From: Flavobacterium sp. 9 | GTDB taxonomy: Bacteria; Bacteroidota; Bacteroidia; Flavobacteriales; Flavobacteriaceae | Direction: 5' to 3' | NCBI RefSeq assembly: GCF_002754195.1 | Contig: NZ_PEEU01000001.1 | Coordinates: forward strand, 6,014,001-6,078,000 | Length of the DNA: 64,000 nucleotides | Shown here: positions 48,643 to 57,197 of the stretch, piece by piece | How positions within the stretch are numbered: position 1 is the first letter of the stretch | Layout: each line of letters opens with the position of its first letter | The notes under the pieces: generated by a model | The model's database searches: none | What the model was told of the DNA's origin: nothing | Seen by the model: only the letters and a program-made list of their open reading frames with translations | Made by a program: the position numbers and the translations under genes

Positions 48643-49872
48643 GTGACTCATATCAATAAGTTAAAAATATTCAATGATCCCATTTATGGGTTTATTTCCA
48701 TCCCGAACGAACTTATTTACGACTTAATCCAACATCCGTACTTTCAGCGTTTACGCCGCATTTCGCAAATGGGATTATCGTATTTGGTTTATCCCGGGGC
48801 AAATCATACCCGTTTTCATCATGCGTTGGGATGTATGCATTTAATGCAGAAATCTGTCGAGACTCTTCGTTTTAAAGGAGTTGCGATTTCTCCCGAAGAG
48901 GAAAATGCTTTATATATTGCTATTTTACTGCACGATATTGGTCACGGGCCGTTTTCTCACGCAATGGAAAAGAGTATTGTTGAAGATGTGAATCATGAAG
49001 CTATTTCGTTATTATTTATGAATCAGCTTAATGAAGAATTTGACGGAAGATTGAGTTTGGCTATTCAAGTTTTTAAAGGTGATTATCACAGAAAATTCAT
49101 GTTGCAATTGATTTCAAGTCAGTTAGATATGGATCGAATGGACTATTTGAAACGTGATAGTTTTTATACAGGAGTTGCAGAAGGAAATGTTAATTCTGAA
49201 CGTTTGATTCAGATGATGAATGTGGTTGATGGCACTTTGGTTATTGAGGAAAAGGGAATTTATTCAGTCGAAAAATTTCTGCTTTCGCGTAGATTAATGT
49301 ATTGGCAGGCTTACTTGCATAAAACAAGTTTGGTGGCCGAATTAATTTTGATGAAAGTATTAAAAAGAGCTAAAGAATTGACTTTAAAAGGAGTTGCTTT
49401 GCCTTGCAGCGAGCCTCTTTTGTATTTTATGCAGAACAAAGTTGCGTTGGAGGATTTTAATGCCGAAAAGCTTGATTTGTTTTCTCAATTAGATGATTTT
49501 GATATTATTAGCGCTCTAAAAGCGTGGCAGAAAAATAGTGATTTTATACTTTCTACTTTAAGTAAAATGCTTATTAATAGAGATTTACTTAAAATTAAAT
49601 TGAGTGCAGAAAAAATTCCGATGGAAGAATCCCAATCTTTAAAAGAAGAATTTGCAGAAGCACATCATATTTCGGCTGTTGATGCCGGATATTTCATTTT
49701 TAGAGGTAAAATAAAAAATCAGGCTTATAGTAAAGAAGCTGAACCAATACGAATTTTGAAAAAAGATAAAACAATTGAGGATGTTGTAGAAGCGTCTGAT
49801 CAGCTGAATTTGAAATCGTTATCTAAATTGGTGACAAAATATTACATCTGTTTCCCAAAACAACTTATCTAA
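48643..49872 (+). CDS. HD-domain phosphohydrolase (dGTPase/SAMHD1-like)
   Basis: The 409-aa soluble protein begins at a GTG codon ('MTHINKLKIFNDPIYGFISI'); no ATG fits before the conserved opening. Metal ligands are visible: His in 'ANHTRFHHALGCMHLM', the HD pair in 'LLHDIGHGPFSHAM', and Asp in 'SSQLDMDRMDYLKRDSFYTG'. This set and the domain order match the HD hydrolases related to dNTP triphosphohydrolases. The substrate may be dNTPs or another nucleotide. It precedes the lipid A genes by 39 bp but is functionally unrelated. Confidence 0.93.
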   Translation: MTHINKLKIFNDPIYGFISIPNELIYDLIQHPYFQRLRRISQMGLSYLVYPGANHTRFHHALGCMHLMQKSVETLRFKGVAISPEEENALYIAILLHDIGHGPFSHAMEKSIVEDVNHEAISLLFMNQLNEEFDGRLSLAIQVFKGDYHRKFMLQLISSQLDMDRMDYLKRDSFYTGVAEGNVNSERLIQMMNVVDGTLVIEEKGIYSVEKFLLSRRLMYWQAYLHKTSLVAELILMKVLKRAKELTLKGVALPCSEPLLYFMQNKVALEDFNAEKLDLFSQLDDFDIISALKAWQKNSDFILSTLSKMLINRDLLKIKLSAEKIPMEESQSLKEEFAEAHHISAVDAGYFIFRGKIKNQAYSKEAEPIRILKKDKTIEDVVEASDQLNLKSLSKLVTKYYICFPKQLI

Positions 49873-49898
49873 AATTAACATTTAAAATCTATTTTTTA

Positions 49899-49906
49899 TA
49901 TTTTTG
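49899..49906 (+). promoter_or_regulatory. -7 element directly before lpxD
   Basis: TATTTTTG ends 5 bp before the lpxD ATG, so the transcript would be leaderless or nearly so. No TTG box. Confidence 0.4.
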
Positions 49907-49911
49907 TCGCA

Positions 49912-50955
49912 ATGAAATTTACAGCAGAACAAATAGCAGGAATTTTAGAAGGAGAAGTTGTTGGGAATCCCAATGCAGAAGTTTCTCGGCTATCTAAGAT
50001 CGAAGAAGGCGAGGAAGGTTCACTTACTTTTTTGGCTAATCCTAAATATATCAACTACATATATACTACCAAAGCTTCAGTGACAATTGTTAATGATAGC
50101 TTTATACCTGAACAAGAAGTTACGACAACTTTAATAAAAGTAGAGGATGCTTATGCTTCCTTTTCGAAGCTTTTACACTTTTATAATCAAGTAAAATTGA
50201 ATAAAAACGGTATCGAACCACAATCTTTCATGACCGAAGGAACTAAACACGGAGAGAATCTATACTTAGGGAGCTTCAGTTATATAGGGCAAAACGTGGT
50301 TTTAGGCGATAACGTAAAAATTTATCCAAATAGTTTTATTGGTGATAATGTTGTTATTGGCAATAATGTATATATTTTTGCAGGCGCTAAAATTTATTCT
50401 GAAACTATAATAGGAAACAATTGCACGATTCATTCAGGAACTATTATAGGTGCTGATGGTTTTGGTTTTGTGCCTAATGAAGAAGGAGTATATAGTAAAG
50501 TACCTCAAATTGGTAATGTTATCATTGAAGATAATGTTGATATTGGAGCAAATACGACAATAGACAGAGCAACTCTAGGTTCTACAATTATTAGACAAGG
50601 AGTTAAATTAGACAATCAGATTCAGGTTGCTCATAATGTAGAAATTGGTAAAAACACGGTGATTGCGGCGCAATCTGGTGTTGCCGGTTCTACTAAAATT
50701 GGAGAAAACTGTATGATTGGTGGGCAAGTTGGTATCGCAGGTCACTTAACAATAGGTAATAATGTGAGATTGCAAGCTCAGTCAGGAGTTGCAAGAAACA
50801 TCAAGGATGGTGAGATTTTGCAGGGGACGCCGTCACTTGGATATACTGATTTTAACAAATCGTACGTTCATTTTAAGAACTTACCTAAAATCGTAACCGA
50901 AATTGAAGAATTAAAAAAACAAATAATAAACCCAAAAAATGGAAATAATGGTTAA
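49912..50955 (+). CDS. lpxD: UDP-3-O-acylglucosamine N-acyltransferase
   Basis: Third step of lipid A synthesis: N-acylation of UDP-3-O-acylglucosamine using acyl-ACP, in the cytosol. The 347-aa chain has an N-terminal uridine-binding domain (1-100, '[20 protein letters not shown]') and a left-handed parallel beta helix of hexapeptide repeats (about 105-310). The catalytic base is His241 in '[12 protein letters not shown]', equivalent to His239 of E. coli. The C-terminal helix closes the trimer. It overlaps lpxC by 8 bp. A shorter paralogue lies at 53993-54922. Confidence 0.95.
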   Translation: MKFTAEQIAGILEGEVVGNPNAEVSRLSKIEEGEEGSLTFLANPKYINYIYTTKASVTIVNDSFIPEQEVTTTLIKVEDAYASFSKLLHFYNQVKLNKNGIEPQSFMTEGTKHGENLYLGSFSYIGQNVVLGDNVKIYPNSFIGDNVVIGNNVYIFAGAKIYSETIIGNNCTIHSGTIIGADGFGFVPNEEGVYSKVPQIGNVIIEDNVDIGANTTIDRATLGSTIIRQGVKLDNQIQVAHNVEIGKNTVIAAQSGVAGSTKIGENCMIGGQVGIAGHLTIGNNVRLQAQSGVARNIKDGEILQGTPSLGYTDFNKSYVHFKNLPKIVTEIEELKKQIINPKNGNNG

Positions 50956-52336
50956 ACAGAAGACCATCAAAAATGAAATTTCACTAACAGGCGTTGGATT
51001 ACACACTGGAAAAGAAGTTACAATGACTTTTAAACCAGCTCCAATTAATAATGGTTTCACTTTTGTAAGAGTAGATTTGCAAGGTCAACCAGTCATTGAG
51101 GCTGATGCTAACTATGTTGTTAACACGCAAAGAGGTACTAATTTAGAAAAATTAGGTGTAAAAATTCAAACACCAGAACACGTTTTAGCTGCTTTAGTTG
51201 GATGTGATTTGGATAATGTTATCATTGAATTAAACGCTTCTGAGCTTCCAATAATGGATGGTTCTTCAAAATATTTTGTTGAAGCTATTGAAAATGCCGG
51301 AATCGAAGAACAAGATGCTAAACGTAATGTTTATGTGGTAAAAGAAGTTATTTCGTTTACTGATGAAACTACGGGAAGTGAGATTTTGGTTATGCCAAGT
51401 GATGATTATCAAGTAACTGCAATGGTTGATTTTGGTACTAAAGTTTTAGGTACTCAAAACGCAACTATGAAAAGTATAGCCGATTTTAAAGATGAAATCG
51501 CTAATTCAAGAACTTTTAGTTTCTTACATGAATTAGAATCTCTTCTTGAAAACGGATTAATTAAAGGTGGAGATTTAAACAATGCTATTGTATATGTAGA
51601 TAAAGAAATATCTGATGCTACAATGGAAAACTTAAAGAAAGCTTTCGGGAAAGATAAGATTTCTGTTAAGCCAAACGGAGTTTTAGACAACCTTACTTTA
51701 CATTATCCAAACGAAGCTGCAAGACATAAATTATTAGATGTTGTTGGAGATTTATCTTTGATTGGAGTTAGAATTCAAGGAAAAATTATTGCTAACAAAC
51801 CTGGACACTATGTAAATACACAGTTTGCCAAAAAATTAGCAAAAATTATCAAAATAGAGCAAAGAAATCACGTACCGGTTTACGATTTAAATCTTGAGCC
51901 GTTAATGGATATTCATAAAATTATGGCTGTATTGCCACACAGACCTCCATTTTTGTTAATTGACAGAATTATTGAAATGTCAGATAGCCATGTGGTTGGA
52001 ATGAAAAATGTAACAATGAATGAGAATTTCTTCGTTGGACATTTTCCTGAAGCTCCGGTTATGCCAGGGGTTTTAATTGTGGAAGCAATGGCACAAACAG
52101 GTGGAATTTTGGTTTTAAGCACAGTTCCGGATCCTGAAAATTATTTGACATATTTCATGAAAATTGATAATGTTAAATTCAAACACAAAGTATTACCTGG
52201 TGACACCTTGATTTTCAAGTGTGAATTGATTTCTCCTATCAGAAGAGGAATCTGTCATATGCAGGCAAATGCTTACGCAAACGGAAAATTAGTAACTGAG
52301 GCAGAATTAATGGCTCAAATTGCTAGAAAACAATAA
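50948..52336 (+). CDS. lpxC: Bifunctional LpxC deacetylase / FabZ dehydratase
   Basis: This is a fusion of two enzymes. Residues 1-300 are LpxC, the zinc deacetylase committing UDP-acyl-GlcNAc to lipid A ('[15 protein letters not shown]', zinc His78 in '[11 protein letters not shown]', '[14 protein letters not shown]', '[14 protein letters not shown]'). Residues about 305-462 are FabZ, the 3-hydroxyacyl-ACP dehydratase ('[14 protein letters not shown]', '[20 protein letters not shown]', 'MAQTGG'). The two use the same 3-hydroxyacyl-ACP pool, so fusion may balance lipid A and phospholipid synthesis. The fusion is known in Bacteroidota. Start chosen at ATG 50948; an ATG three codons earlier is possible. 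Confidence 0.95.
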   Translation: MVKQKTIKNEISLTGVGLHTGKEVTMTFKPAPINNGFTFVRVDLQGQPVIEADANYVVNTQRGTNLEKLGVKIQTPEHVLAALVGCDLDNVIIELNASELPIMDGSSKYFVEAIENAGIEEQDAKRNVYVVKEVISFTDETTGSEILVMPSDDYQVTAMVDFGTKVLGTQNATMKSIADFKDEIANSRTFSFLHELESLLENGLIKGGDLNNAIVYVDKEISDATMENLKKAFGKDKISVKPNGVLDNLTLHYPNEAARHKLLDVVGDLSLIGVRIQGKIIANKPGHYVNTQFAKKLAKIIKIEQRNHVPVYDLNLEPLMDIHKIMAVLPHRPPFLLIDRIIEMSDSHVVGMKNVTMNENFFVGHFPEAPVMPGVLIVEAMAQTGGILVLSTVPDPENYLTYFMKIDNVKFKHKVLPGDTLIFKCELISPIRRGICHMQANAYANGKLVTEAELMAQIARKQ

Positions 52337-52411
52337 TCATTTAATCGATTTTATTGTTTACGTTTGTTGCCCAAATTAGATTATTTTAAATTTAAAATAT
52401 AAAACATACAG

Positions 52412-53197
52412 ATGAATCAACCATTAGCATATGTTCATCCCGGCGCCAAAATCGCTAAAAACGTTGTAATAGAGCCTTTTACAACAATTCACAATAATGT
52501 TGTTATTGGTGATGGTACTTGGATTGGTTCAAATGTGACCATCATGGAAGGTGCTCGTATTGGTAAAAATTGTAATATTTTTCCAGGAGCTGTAATTTCT
52601 GCGGTGCCACAAGATTTAAAATTCGGAGGAGAAGATTCTCTTGCCATTATTGGAGACAATTGTACGATTAGAGAATGTGTTACTATAAACAGAGGTACAG
52701 TTGCGTCTGGACAAACTATTCTTGGTAACAATTGTTTAGTTATGGCGTATGCACACATTGCGCACGATTGCGAGATTGGTAACAATGCCATTATCGTAAA
52801 CGGAGTAGCTCTTGCAGGTCACGTAGTTGTTGGTAATCATGCCGTAATTGGTGGTTTGGCAGCAATTCATCAATTTATTCACATTGGTGATCATGCTATG
52901 ATTTCTGGTGGATCTCTTGTTAGAAAAGATGTTCCTCCTTATACAAAAGCTGCAAAAGAGCCATTATCATACGTAGGAATCAATTCAGTTGGTTTAAGAA
53001 GAAGAGGATTTAGTACTGAGAAAATCAGAGAGATACAAGAAATCTATAGAATTTTATACCAAAAGAACTATAATACAACACAAGCTTTAAGTATTATTGA
53101 AGCTGAAATGGAAGCAACTCCTGAGAGAGATGAAATTCTTGATTTTATCAGAAATTCATCACGAGGAATTATGAAAGGTTATTCAGGAAACTATTAG
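52412..53197 (+). CDS. lpxA: UDP-N-acetylglucosamine acyltransferase
   Basis: First step of lipid A synthesis: O-acylation of UDP-GlcNAc from 3-hydroxyacyl-ACP. The 261-aa length is normal. The protein is a left-handed beta helix of hexapeptides (1-190) plus a C-terminal helical domain. The catalytic His118 sits in 'AYAHIAHDCEIGNNA', matching His125 of E. coli; 'FPGAVISAVPQDLKFGG' and 'GVALAGHVVVGNHAVIGG' are also conserved. It follows lpxC-fabZ by 75 bp. Confidence 0.96.
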   Translation: MNQPLAYVHPGAKIAKNVVIEPFTTIHNNVVIGDGTWIGSNVTIMEGARIGKNCNIFPGAVISAVPQDLKFGGEDSLAIIGDNCTIRECVTINRGTVASGQTILGNNCLVMAYAHIAHDCEIGNNAIIVNGVALAGHVVVGNHAVIGGLAAIHQFIHIGDHAMISGGSLVRKDVPPYTKAAKEPLSYVGINSVGLRRRGFSTEKIREIQEIYRILYQKNYNTTQALSIIEAEMEATPERDEILDFIRNSSRGIMKGYSGNY

Positions 53198-53204
53198 ATA
53201 AAAG

Positions 53205-53263
53205 TTTAATCGTTTATTTGTTTGTCGTTAAATCGGAAACAGATAAACGATTTAACGATTCAA
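53205..53263. repeat. Inverted repeat between lpxA and efp
   Basis: The left part (taatcgtttatttgtttg, tcgttaaatcgg) is an imperfect reverse complement of the right part (cagataaacgatttaacg, attcaac). The words taatcgtttat and ataaacgattta recur. It may attenuate or protect the lpx transcript. Confidence 0.6.
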
Positions 53264-53289
53264 CAAAATATTAAACAAAAAAGAACAAA

Positions 53290-53856
53290 ATGGCATCTAC
53301 ATCAGATATTAGAAACGGATTGTGTATTAAATTCAATCATGATATTTATAAAATCGTTGAATTTCTTCACGTAAAACCTGGAAAAGGTCCAGCTTTCGTA
53401 AGAACAAAATTAAGAAGTTTAACTACAGGAAGAGTATTAGATAATACGTTTTCTGCAGGTCATAAAATCGACGTTATTCGTGTAGAAACACATAATTATC
53501 AGTTTTTGTATGCTGAAGGAGATGAATTTCATTTTATGAATACAGAATCTTTTGAGCAAATTTCTTTGAATAAAAACATTTTGGATGCTCCGGGATTATT
53601 AAAAGAAGGAACAAGTGTAATGGTTCAGGTAAATACTGAAACTGATTTACCTTTATCTGTAGATATGCCATCTTCTGTAATTCTTGAAGTTACTTATGCT
53701 GAGCCAGGAGTAAAAGGAAATACAGCTACAAATGCTACAAAAAATGCAACAGTAGAAACTGGAGCATCAGTAAACGTTCCGTTGTTCATCAACGAAGGTG
53801 ATAAAATTAAAATTGATACAGCTTCAGGTTCTTACATGGAGCGTGTAAAAGAGTAA
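53290..53856 (+). CDS. efp: Elongation factor P
   Basis: The 188-aa translation factor relieves ribosome stalling at proline runs. It has three beta domains: the N-terminal KOW-like domain with 'FLHVKPGKGPAFVRTKL' (the loop Lys reaching the peptidyl-transferase centre), the middle OB domain, and the C-terminal 'VPLFINEGDKIKIDTASGSY'. A stretch at about 143-160 ('GNTATNATKNATVETGASV') is typical EF-P. Placement after lpxA is common in this group. Confidence 0.96.
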   Translation: MASTSDIRNGLCIKFNHDIYKIVEFLHVKPGKGPAFVRTKLRSLTTGRVLDNTFSAGHKIDVIRVETHNYQFLYAEGDEFHFMNTESFEQISLNKNILDAPGLLKEGTSVMVQVNTETDLPLSVDMPSSVILEVTYAEPGVKGNTATNATKNATVETGASVNVPLFINEGDKIKIDTASGSYMERVKE

Positions 53857-53860
53857 TTTT

Positions 53861-53986
53861 TAATTAGATAATTTGTCAATGAGTCAATTAGAAAATTAAT
53901 GCATACGCAGAAATTGAATAATTTTTATTTTCTAATTGACTCATTTTCTAATTGACACATTCTCTAATTGACAAATTTTCTAATTT
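53861..53986. repeat. Octamer-word inverted repeat between efp and the second lpxD-like gene
   Basis: Right side perfectly in phase at 53933-53986: taattgac, tcattttc, taattgac, acattctc, taattgac, aaattttc, taattt. The left side (53861-53899) carries the reverse words; gagtcaattagaaaa (53881-53895) and 53928-53942 form a perfect 15-bp pair. Confidence 0.85.
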
Positions 53987-53992
53987 AAATAT

Positions 53993-54922
53993 ATGAAATT
54001 TCCAAAGATTCATTCTTTACAAGAAATTGCAAATTTGCTTCAATGCGAATTTATTGGTGATGAAAACTTTCCGGTTTCAGGCATGAACGAGATTCATGTT
54101 GTTGAACCTGGAGATATAGTTTTTGTAGACCATCCTAAATACTACGATAAAGCTTTACAATCAGCTGCAACTATTGTTTTGATCAACAAAAGAGTAGATT
54201 GTCCGGAAGGTAAAGCACTTTTGATTTCTGATGATCCTTTCAGAGATTTTAATACTCTTACGAAACATTTTAGACCTTTTCAAGCTACAAATGTATCAAT
54301 CGCGCTTTCTGCAAATATTGGAGAAGGAACTGTGATACAACCCAATTGTTTTGTTGGAAACAACGTTACAATTGGTAAAAACTGTTTGATACATCCTAAT
54401 GTTACCATTTACGATCATACCGTAATTGGAGATAATGTAATGATTCATGCCGGAACTATTTTAGGTGCCGATGCGTTTTATTATAAAAAACGTCCGGATG
54501 GTTTTGATCAGTTAATTTCTGGCGGAAGAGTTGTAATTGAAGATAATGTTGGTATTGGTGCGCTTTGTACGATTGACAAAGGTGTAACTGGTGATACGAC
54601 AATTGGAGCAGGAACAAAATTGGATAATCAGGTACATGTTGGACATGATACCGTGATTGGAAAAAAATGTTTGATAGCTTCGCAAACCGGTATTGCAGGT
54701 TGCGTTGTTATTGAAGACGAAGTTACGATCTGGGGACAAGTAGGAACAACTAGCGGAATCACAATAGGAGCGAAGGCTGTTATTATGGGGCAAACAGGTG
54801 TTACTAAGTCAGTTGAAGGTGGGAAATCTTATTTTGGAACTCCTATCGAAGAATCAAGAGAAAAGCTAAAACAATTAGCGAACATCAAGAAAATTCCTGA
54901 AATTTTAAATAAATTGAAATAA
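53993..54922 (+). CDS. LpxD-like N-acyltransferase paralogue
   Basis: The 309-aa protein has an LpxD-type N-terminal domain ('GDIVFVDHPKYYDKALQSAA') and a hexapeptide beta helix (about 100-280). The catalytic His is kept ('HVGHDTVIGKKCLIASQ'), and the substrate loop 'GADAFYYKKRPDGFDQLISG' is longer and different from that of LpxD at 49912 ('[17 protein letters not shown]'). It lacks the extended C-terminal helix. It probably acylates a related UDP-sugar or is an alternative LpxD. It starts 136 bp after efp and 1 bp before the NTF2-like gene. Confidence 0.9.
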   Translation: MKFPKIHSLQEIANLLQCEFIGDENFPVSGMNEIHVVEPGDIVFVDHPKYYDKALQSAATIVLINKRVDCPEGKALLISDDPFRDFNTLTKHFRPFQATNVSIALSANIGEGTVIQPNCFVGNNVTIGKNCLIHPNVTIYDHTVIGDNVMIHAGTILGADAFYYKKRPDGFDQLISGGRVVIEDNVGIGALCTIDKGVTGDTTIGAGTKLDNQVHVGHDTVIGKKCLIASQTGIAGCVVIEDEVTIWGQVGTTSGITIGAKAVIMGQTGVTKSVEGGKSYFGTPIEESREKLKQLANIKKIPEILNKLK

Positions 54923-54923
54923 T

Positions 54924-55286
54924 ATGTCTATTAAAGAATTTGTTCAAAAATTTTACAAGTCAGATGCCTTAATCGATAGCGAAATCATGAAAACGTATTT
55001 ACATCCCGATGTAAAGTTAGATTGGAACAGCACGAAAGGATTGATCGAGATGGATTATAATTCGATGTTAGATATGGCGAATGAGCTAAGTCGTGCTTAT
55101 GTGCGTTCTAAAGTCAGAATTAGCCATATTATTGCCGAAGAAGACTTGGTTTCAATTCGTTATTCTCATTTTGTAAAAACGATTGAAAACCCAAGAGAAG
55201 AGATGTTATTGGCCCATTTTGCTACAATTTGGCAAATAAAAGACGATAAATTATATCGTGGTTATCAAATGAGTCAATTTTCTTAA
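54924..55286 (+). CDS. NTF2-like (SnoaL) family protein
   Basis: The 120-aa protein has the cone-shaped NTF2 fold pattern: N-terminal helix 'IKEFVQKFYKSDALIDSEIM', 'YLHPDVKLDWNSTKG', and strand segments 'VRISHIIAEEDLVSIRYSHF' and 'LLAHFATIWQIKDDKLYRGY'. Such proteins are often small enzymes or binding proteins; no catalytic pair is certain. It begins 1 bp after the lpxD paralogue stop and is surely co-transcribed with it. Confidence 0.88.
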   Translation: MSIKEFVQKFYKSDALIDSEIMKTYLHPDVKLDWNSTKGLIEMDYNSMLDMANELSRAYVRSKVRISHIIAEEDLVSIRYSHFVKTIENPREEMLLAHFATIWQIKDDKLYRGYQMSQFS

Positions 55287-55327
55287 TTTTTTTGAAGACA
55301 AAAAGGTTAAAATACGTTACAAAACCT

Positions 55328-55335
55328 TACTTTTG
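55328..55335 (+). promoter_or_regulatory. -7 element for sucD
   Basis: TACTTTTG lies 35 bp upstream of the sucD ATG. The -33 region has no TTG at standard spacing. Confidence 0.45.
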
Positions 55336-55370
55336 CATCACAATTTTAAAAACTACATAAAATATATATC

Positions 55371-56243
55371 ATGAGTGTTTTAGTTAATAAAGATTCCAAA
55401 ATAATTGTTCAAGGATTTACAGGAAGCGAAGGAACTTTCCACGCTTCTCAAATGATTGAGTACGGTACTAATGTTGTTGGTGGTGTTACTCCTGGAAAAG
55501 GAGGAACTAGCCATTTAGATCGTCCGGTTTTTAACACAGTAAAAGACGCTGTTGACCAAGCTGGAGCTGATACATCTATTATTTTTGTACCGCCAGCTTT
55601 TGCTGCTGATGCAATTATGGAAGCTGCTGACGCTGGAATTAAAGTAATTATTGCTATTACAGAAGGAATTCCTGTAGCAGATATGATTAAAGCAAATAAT
55701 TATGTTAAAGAAAGAAATTCTAGATTAATTGGACCAAACTGTCCGGGAGTTATTACTCCGGGTGAAGCTAAAGTTGGTATTATGCCAGGTTTCGTTTTCA
55801 AAAAAGGTACAGTTGGAATCGTTTCTAAATCAGGAACTTTAACTTACGAAGCTGCTGACCAAGTTGTAAAACAAGGTTTAGGAATCACTACAGCTATTGG
55901 TATTGGTGGAGATCCAATTATTGGAACTACAACTAAAGAAGCTGTTGAATTATTAATGAACGATCCAGAAACTGAAATCATCATTATGATTGGTGAAATT
56001 GGTGGTCAACTTGAAGCTGATGCTGCAAGATGGGTAAGAGCTGATGGTAACCGTAAACCAGTTGTTGGTTTTATCGCTGGAGAAACTGCTCCTGCTGGTA
56101 GAACAATGGGTCACGCAGGTGCTATTGTTGGTGGTTCTGATGATACTGCTGCTGCTAAAAAACAAATTATGAGAGACAACGGAATTCACGTTGTTGATTC
56201 ACCAGCTGAAATTGGTAAAAAAGTAAAAGAAGTACTTGGATAA
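55371..56243 (+). CDS. sucD: Succinate-CoA ligase, alpha subunit
   Basis: TCA cycle enzyme subunit that carries the phosphohistidine. The 290-aa protein shows the CoA-binding Rossmann region '[20 protein letters not shown]', '[18 protein letters not shown]', '[20 protein letters not shown]', and the active His in '[20 protein letters not shown]'. The beta subunit gene sucC is not adjacent; in Bacteroidota the two genes are often apart. A strong terminator follows. Confidence 0.96.
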   Translation: MSVLVNKDSKIIVQGFTGSEGTFHASQMIEYGTNVVGGVTPGKGGTSHLDRPVFNTVKDAVDQAGADTSIIFVPPAFAADAIMEAADAGIKVIIAITEGIPVADMIKANNYVKERNSRLIGPNCPGVITPGEAKVGIMPGFVFKKGTVGIVSKSGTLTYEAADQVVKQGLGITTAIGIGGDPIIGTTTKEAVELLMNDPETEIIIMIGEIGGQLEADAARWVRADGNRKPVVGFIAGETAPAGRTMGHAGAIVGGSDDTAAAKKQIMRDNGIHVVDSPAEIGKKVKEVLG

Positions 56244-56271
56244 TCTCCAATATTCGAAATAAAAATTCCAG

Positions 56272-56304
56272 AAAAAAGTCTCAATATTTTGTTGAGACTT
56301 TTTT
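56272..56304 (+). terminator. Rho-independent terminator of sucD
   Basis: aaaaaagtctcaa (56272-56284) pairs with ttgagactttttt (56292-56304) around a 7-nt loop, ending in T residues. Confidence 0.85.
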
Positions 56305-56335
56305 CCATTTTTAAAATGCTGGAATATAAATTAAA

Positions 56336-56375
56336 AACTTAGCAACTTAGAACCTCAGTTTCTTAGAAGCTTAAA
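56336..56375. repeat. Octamer-word repeat
   Basis: Five words in phase: aacttagc, aacttaga, acctcagt, ttcttaga, agcttaaa. It ends 9 bp before the next gene and matches the word family at 29561-29599. Confidence 0.75.
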
Positions 56376-56384
56376 AAGAGAAAT

Positions 56385-56813
56385 ATGTACAAAGAATTAG
56401 AAAAGTTTAAAGTAAGCAATAGCTTTACTTTTACCATTGAAGATAGTTTAGAACAAACTTGTAATGCTCCGGAATCTGGTGCAGGAGTTTTTGTGGTTTA
56501 TGCTGTTGAAGGAGATGCAAAAGAATTAATCATGGTTGGTTCTACAGGAACAGTTCAAAATGATGGAACTTTAAAAAGTAAAAACGGTGGTTTATACGAT
56601 AAAATCGTAAACGGACACCAATTTGCTAAAACAGGAAGAAAATATTCTTGGCCAGCACAAATGAAGTTAGAAAATATCGATGCTCTTGAAGTAGTTTGGT
56701 ACGAAACTTTTAATGCTGATGTAAAAGGAATTCCTACTACTGTTGAAGGACAAGTTTTGCAAAATTTCTTAGATGAAAATGCAAAATTACCAAGATGGAA
56801 TGTAGCTTTCTAA
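56385..56813 (+). CDS. Hypothetical protein with GIY-YIG-like pattern
   Basis: The 142-aa cytosolic protein has 'GVFVVYA' (residues 34-40) and 'LIMVGSTGTV' (48-57), where GIY-YIG nucleases have their two name-giving motifs. 'GGLYDKIVNGHQF' then stands near the usual Arg helix, Glu121 lies in 'TTVEGQVLQNF', and Asn139 in the final 'LPRWN', as in the family end. The central Arg is not evident, so nuclease activity is uncertain. I do not recall a named family for it. It has its own terminator (56842-56873). Confidence 0.75.
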   Translation: MYKELEKFKVSNSFTFTIEDSLEQTCNAPESGAGVFVVYAVEGDAKELIMVGSTGTVQNDGTLKSKNGGLYDKIVNGHQFAKTGRKYSWPAQMKLENIDALEVVWYETFNADVKGIPTTVEGQVLQNFLDENAKLPRWNVAF

Positions 56814-56841
56814 AAAACTGTTTTTAGAATAAAATTCATAG

Positions 56842-56873
56842 AACCTTGCTATTTTTTTAGCAAGGTTTTTTTG
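56842..56873 (+). terminator. Rho-independent terminator
   Basis: aaccttgcta / tagcaaggtt, 10-bp stem, 6-nt loop, T run, 28 bp past the stop of the gene at 56385. Classic form. Confidence 0.88.
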
Positions 56874-57030
56874 TTTTATAGGTTTATTTCTGAATGATAA
56901 ACTAAATTTCAATACTTAAAATCAGAAAATAGGATTGCGAAATTATTGTAGTAAAATCTCACAATTGGTATATTTAACAAAATAAAATTAAGATTTAAAT
57001 AACAGGGATTAGATTAACTAAACCGTAATA

Positions 57031-57066
57031 AAGAAGCAGTTTTCTAATATTAGGAAACTGCTTCTT
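57031..57066. terminator. Hairpin upstream of the ECF sigma gene
   Basis: aagaagcagttttct pairs with aggaaactgcttctt (one G-U) around a 6-nt loop, followed by ttgtg. It lies 217 bp past the previous stop and 131 bp before the sigma gene, so it may end a small RNA or a longer transcript. The rest of the 384-bp gap shows nothing recognisable. Confidence 0.55.
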
Positions 57067-57197
57067 TTGTGTAAAAAAATTTGTTTTAAACTTTTGCTTT
57101 TATATATTTATCGCACAAAATGAAAAGATAATGTTAAAAAAACATATTCTTTGTATTAAGTAGAAGATTTACTTTTAGAATATCAGCCACAAGCACT

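Noticed and set aside
53933..53986. CRISPR array
   Set aside because: Repeat units are 8 bp with no 20-40 bp spacers and no cas genes nearby; it is a word-based tandem repeat.
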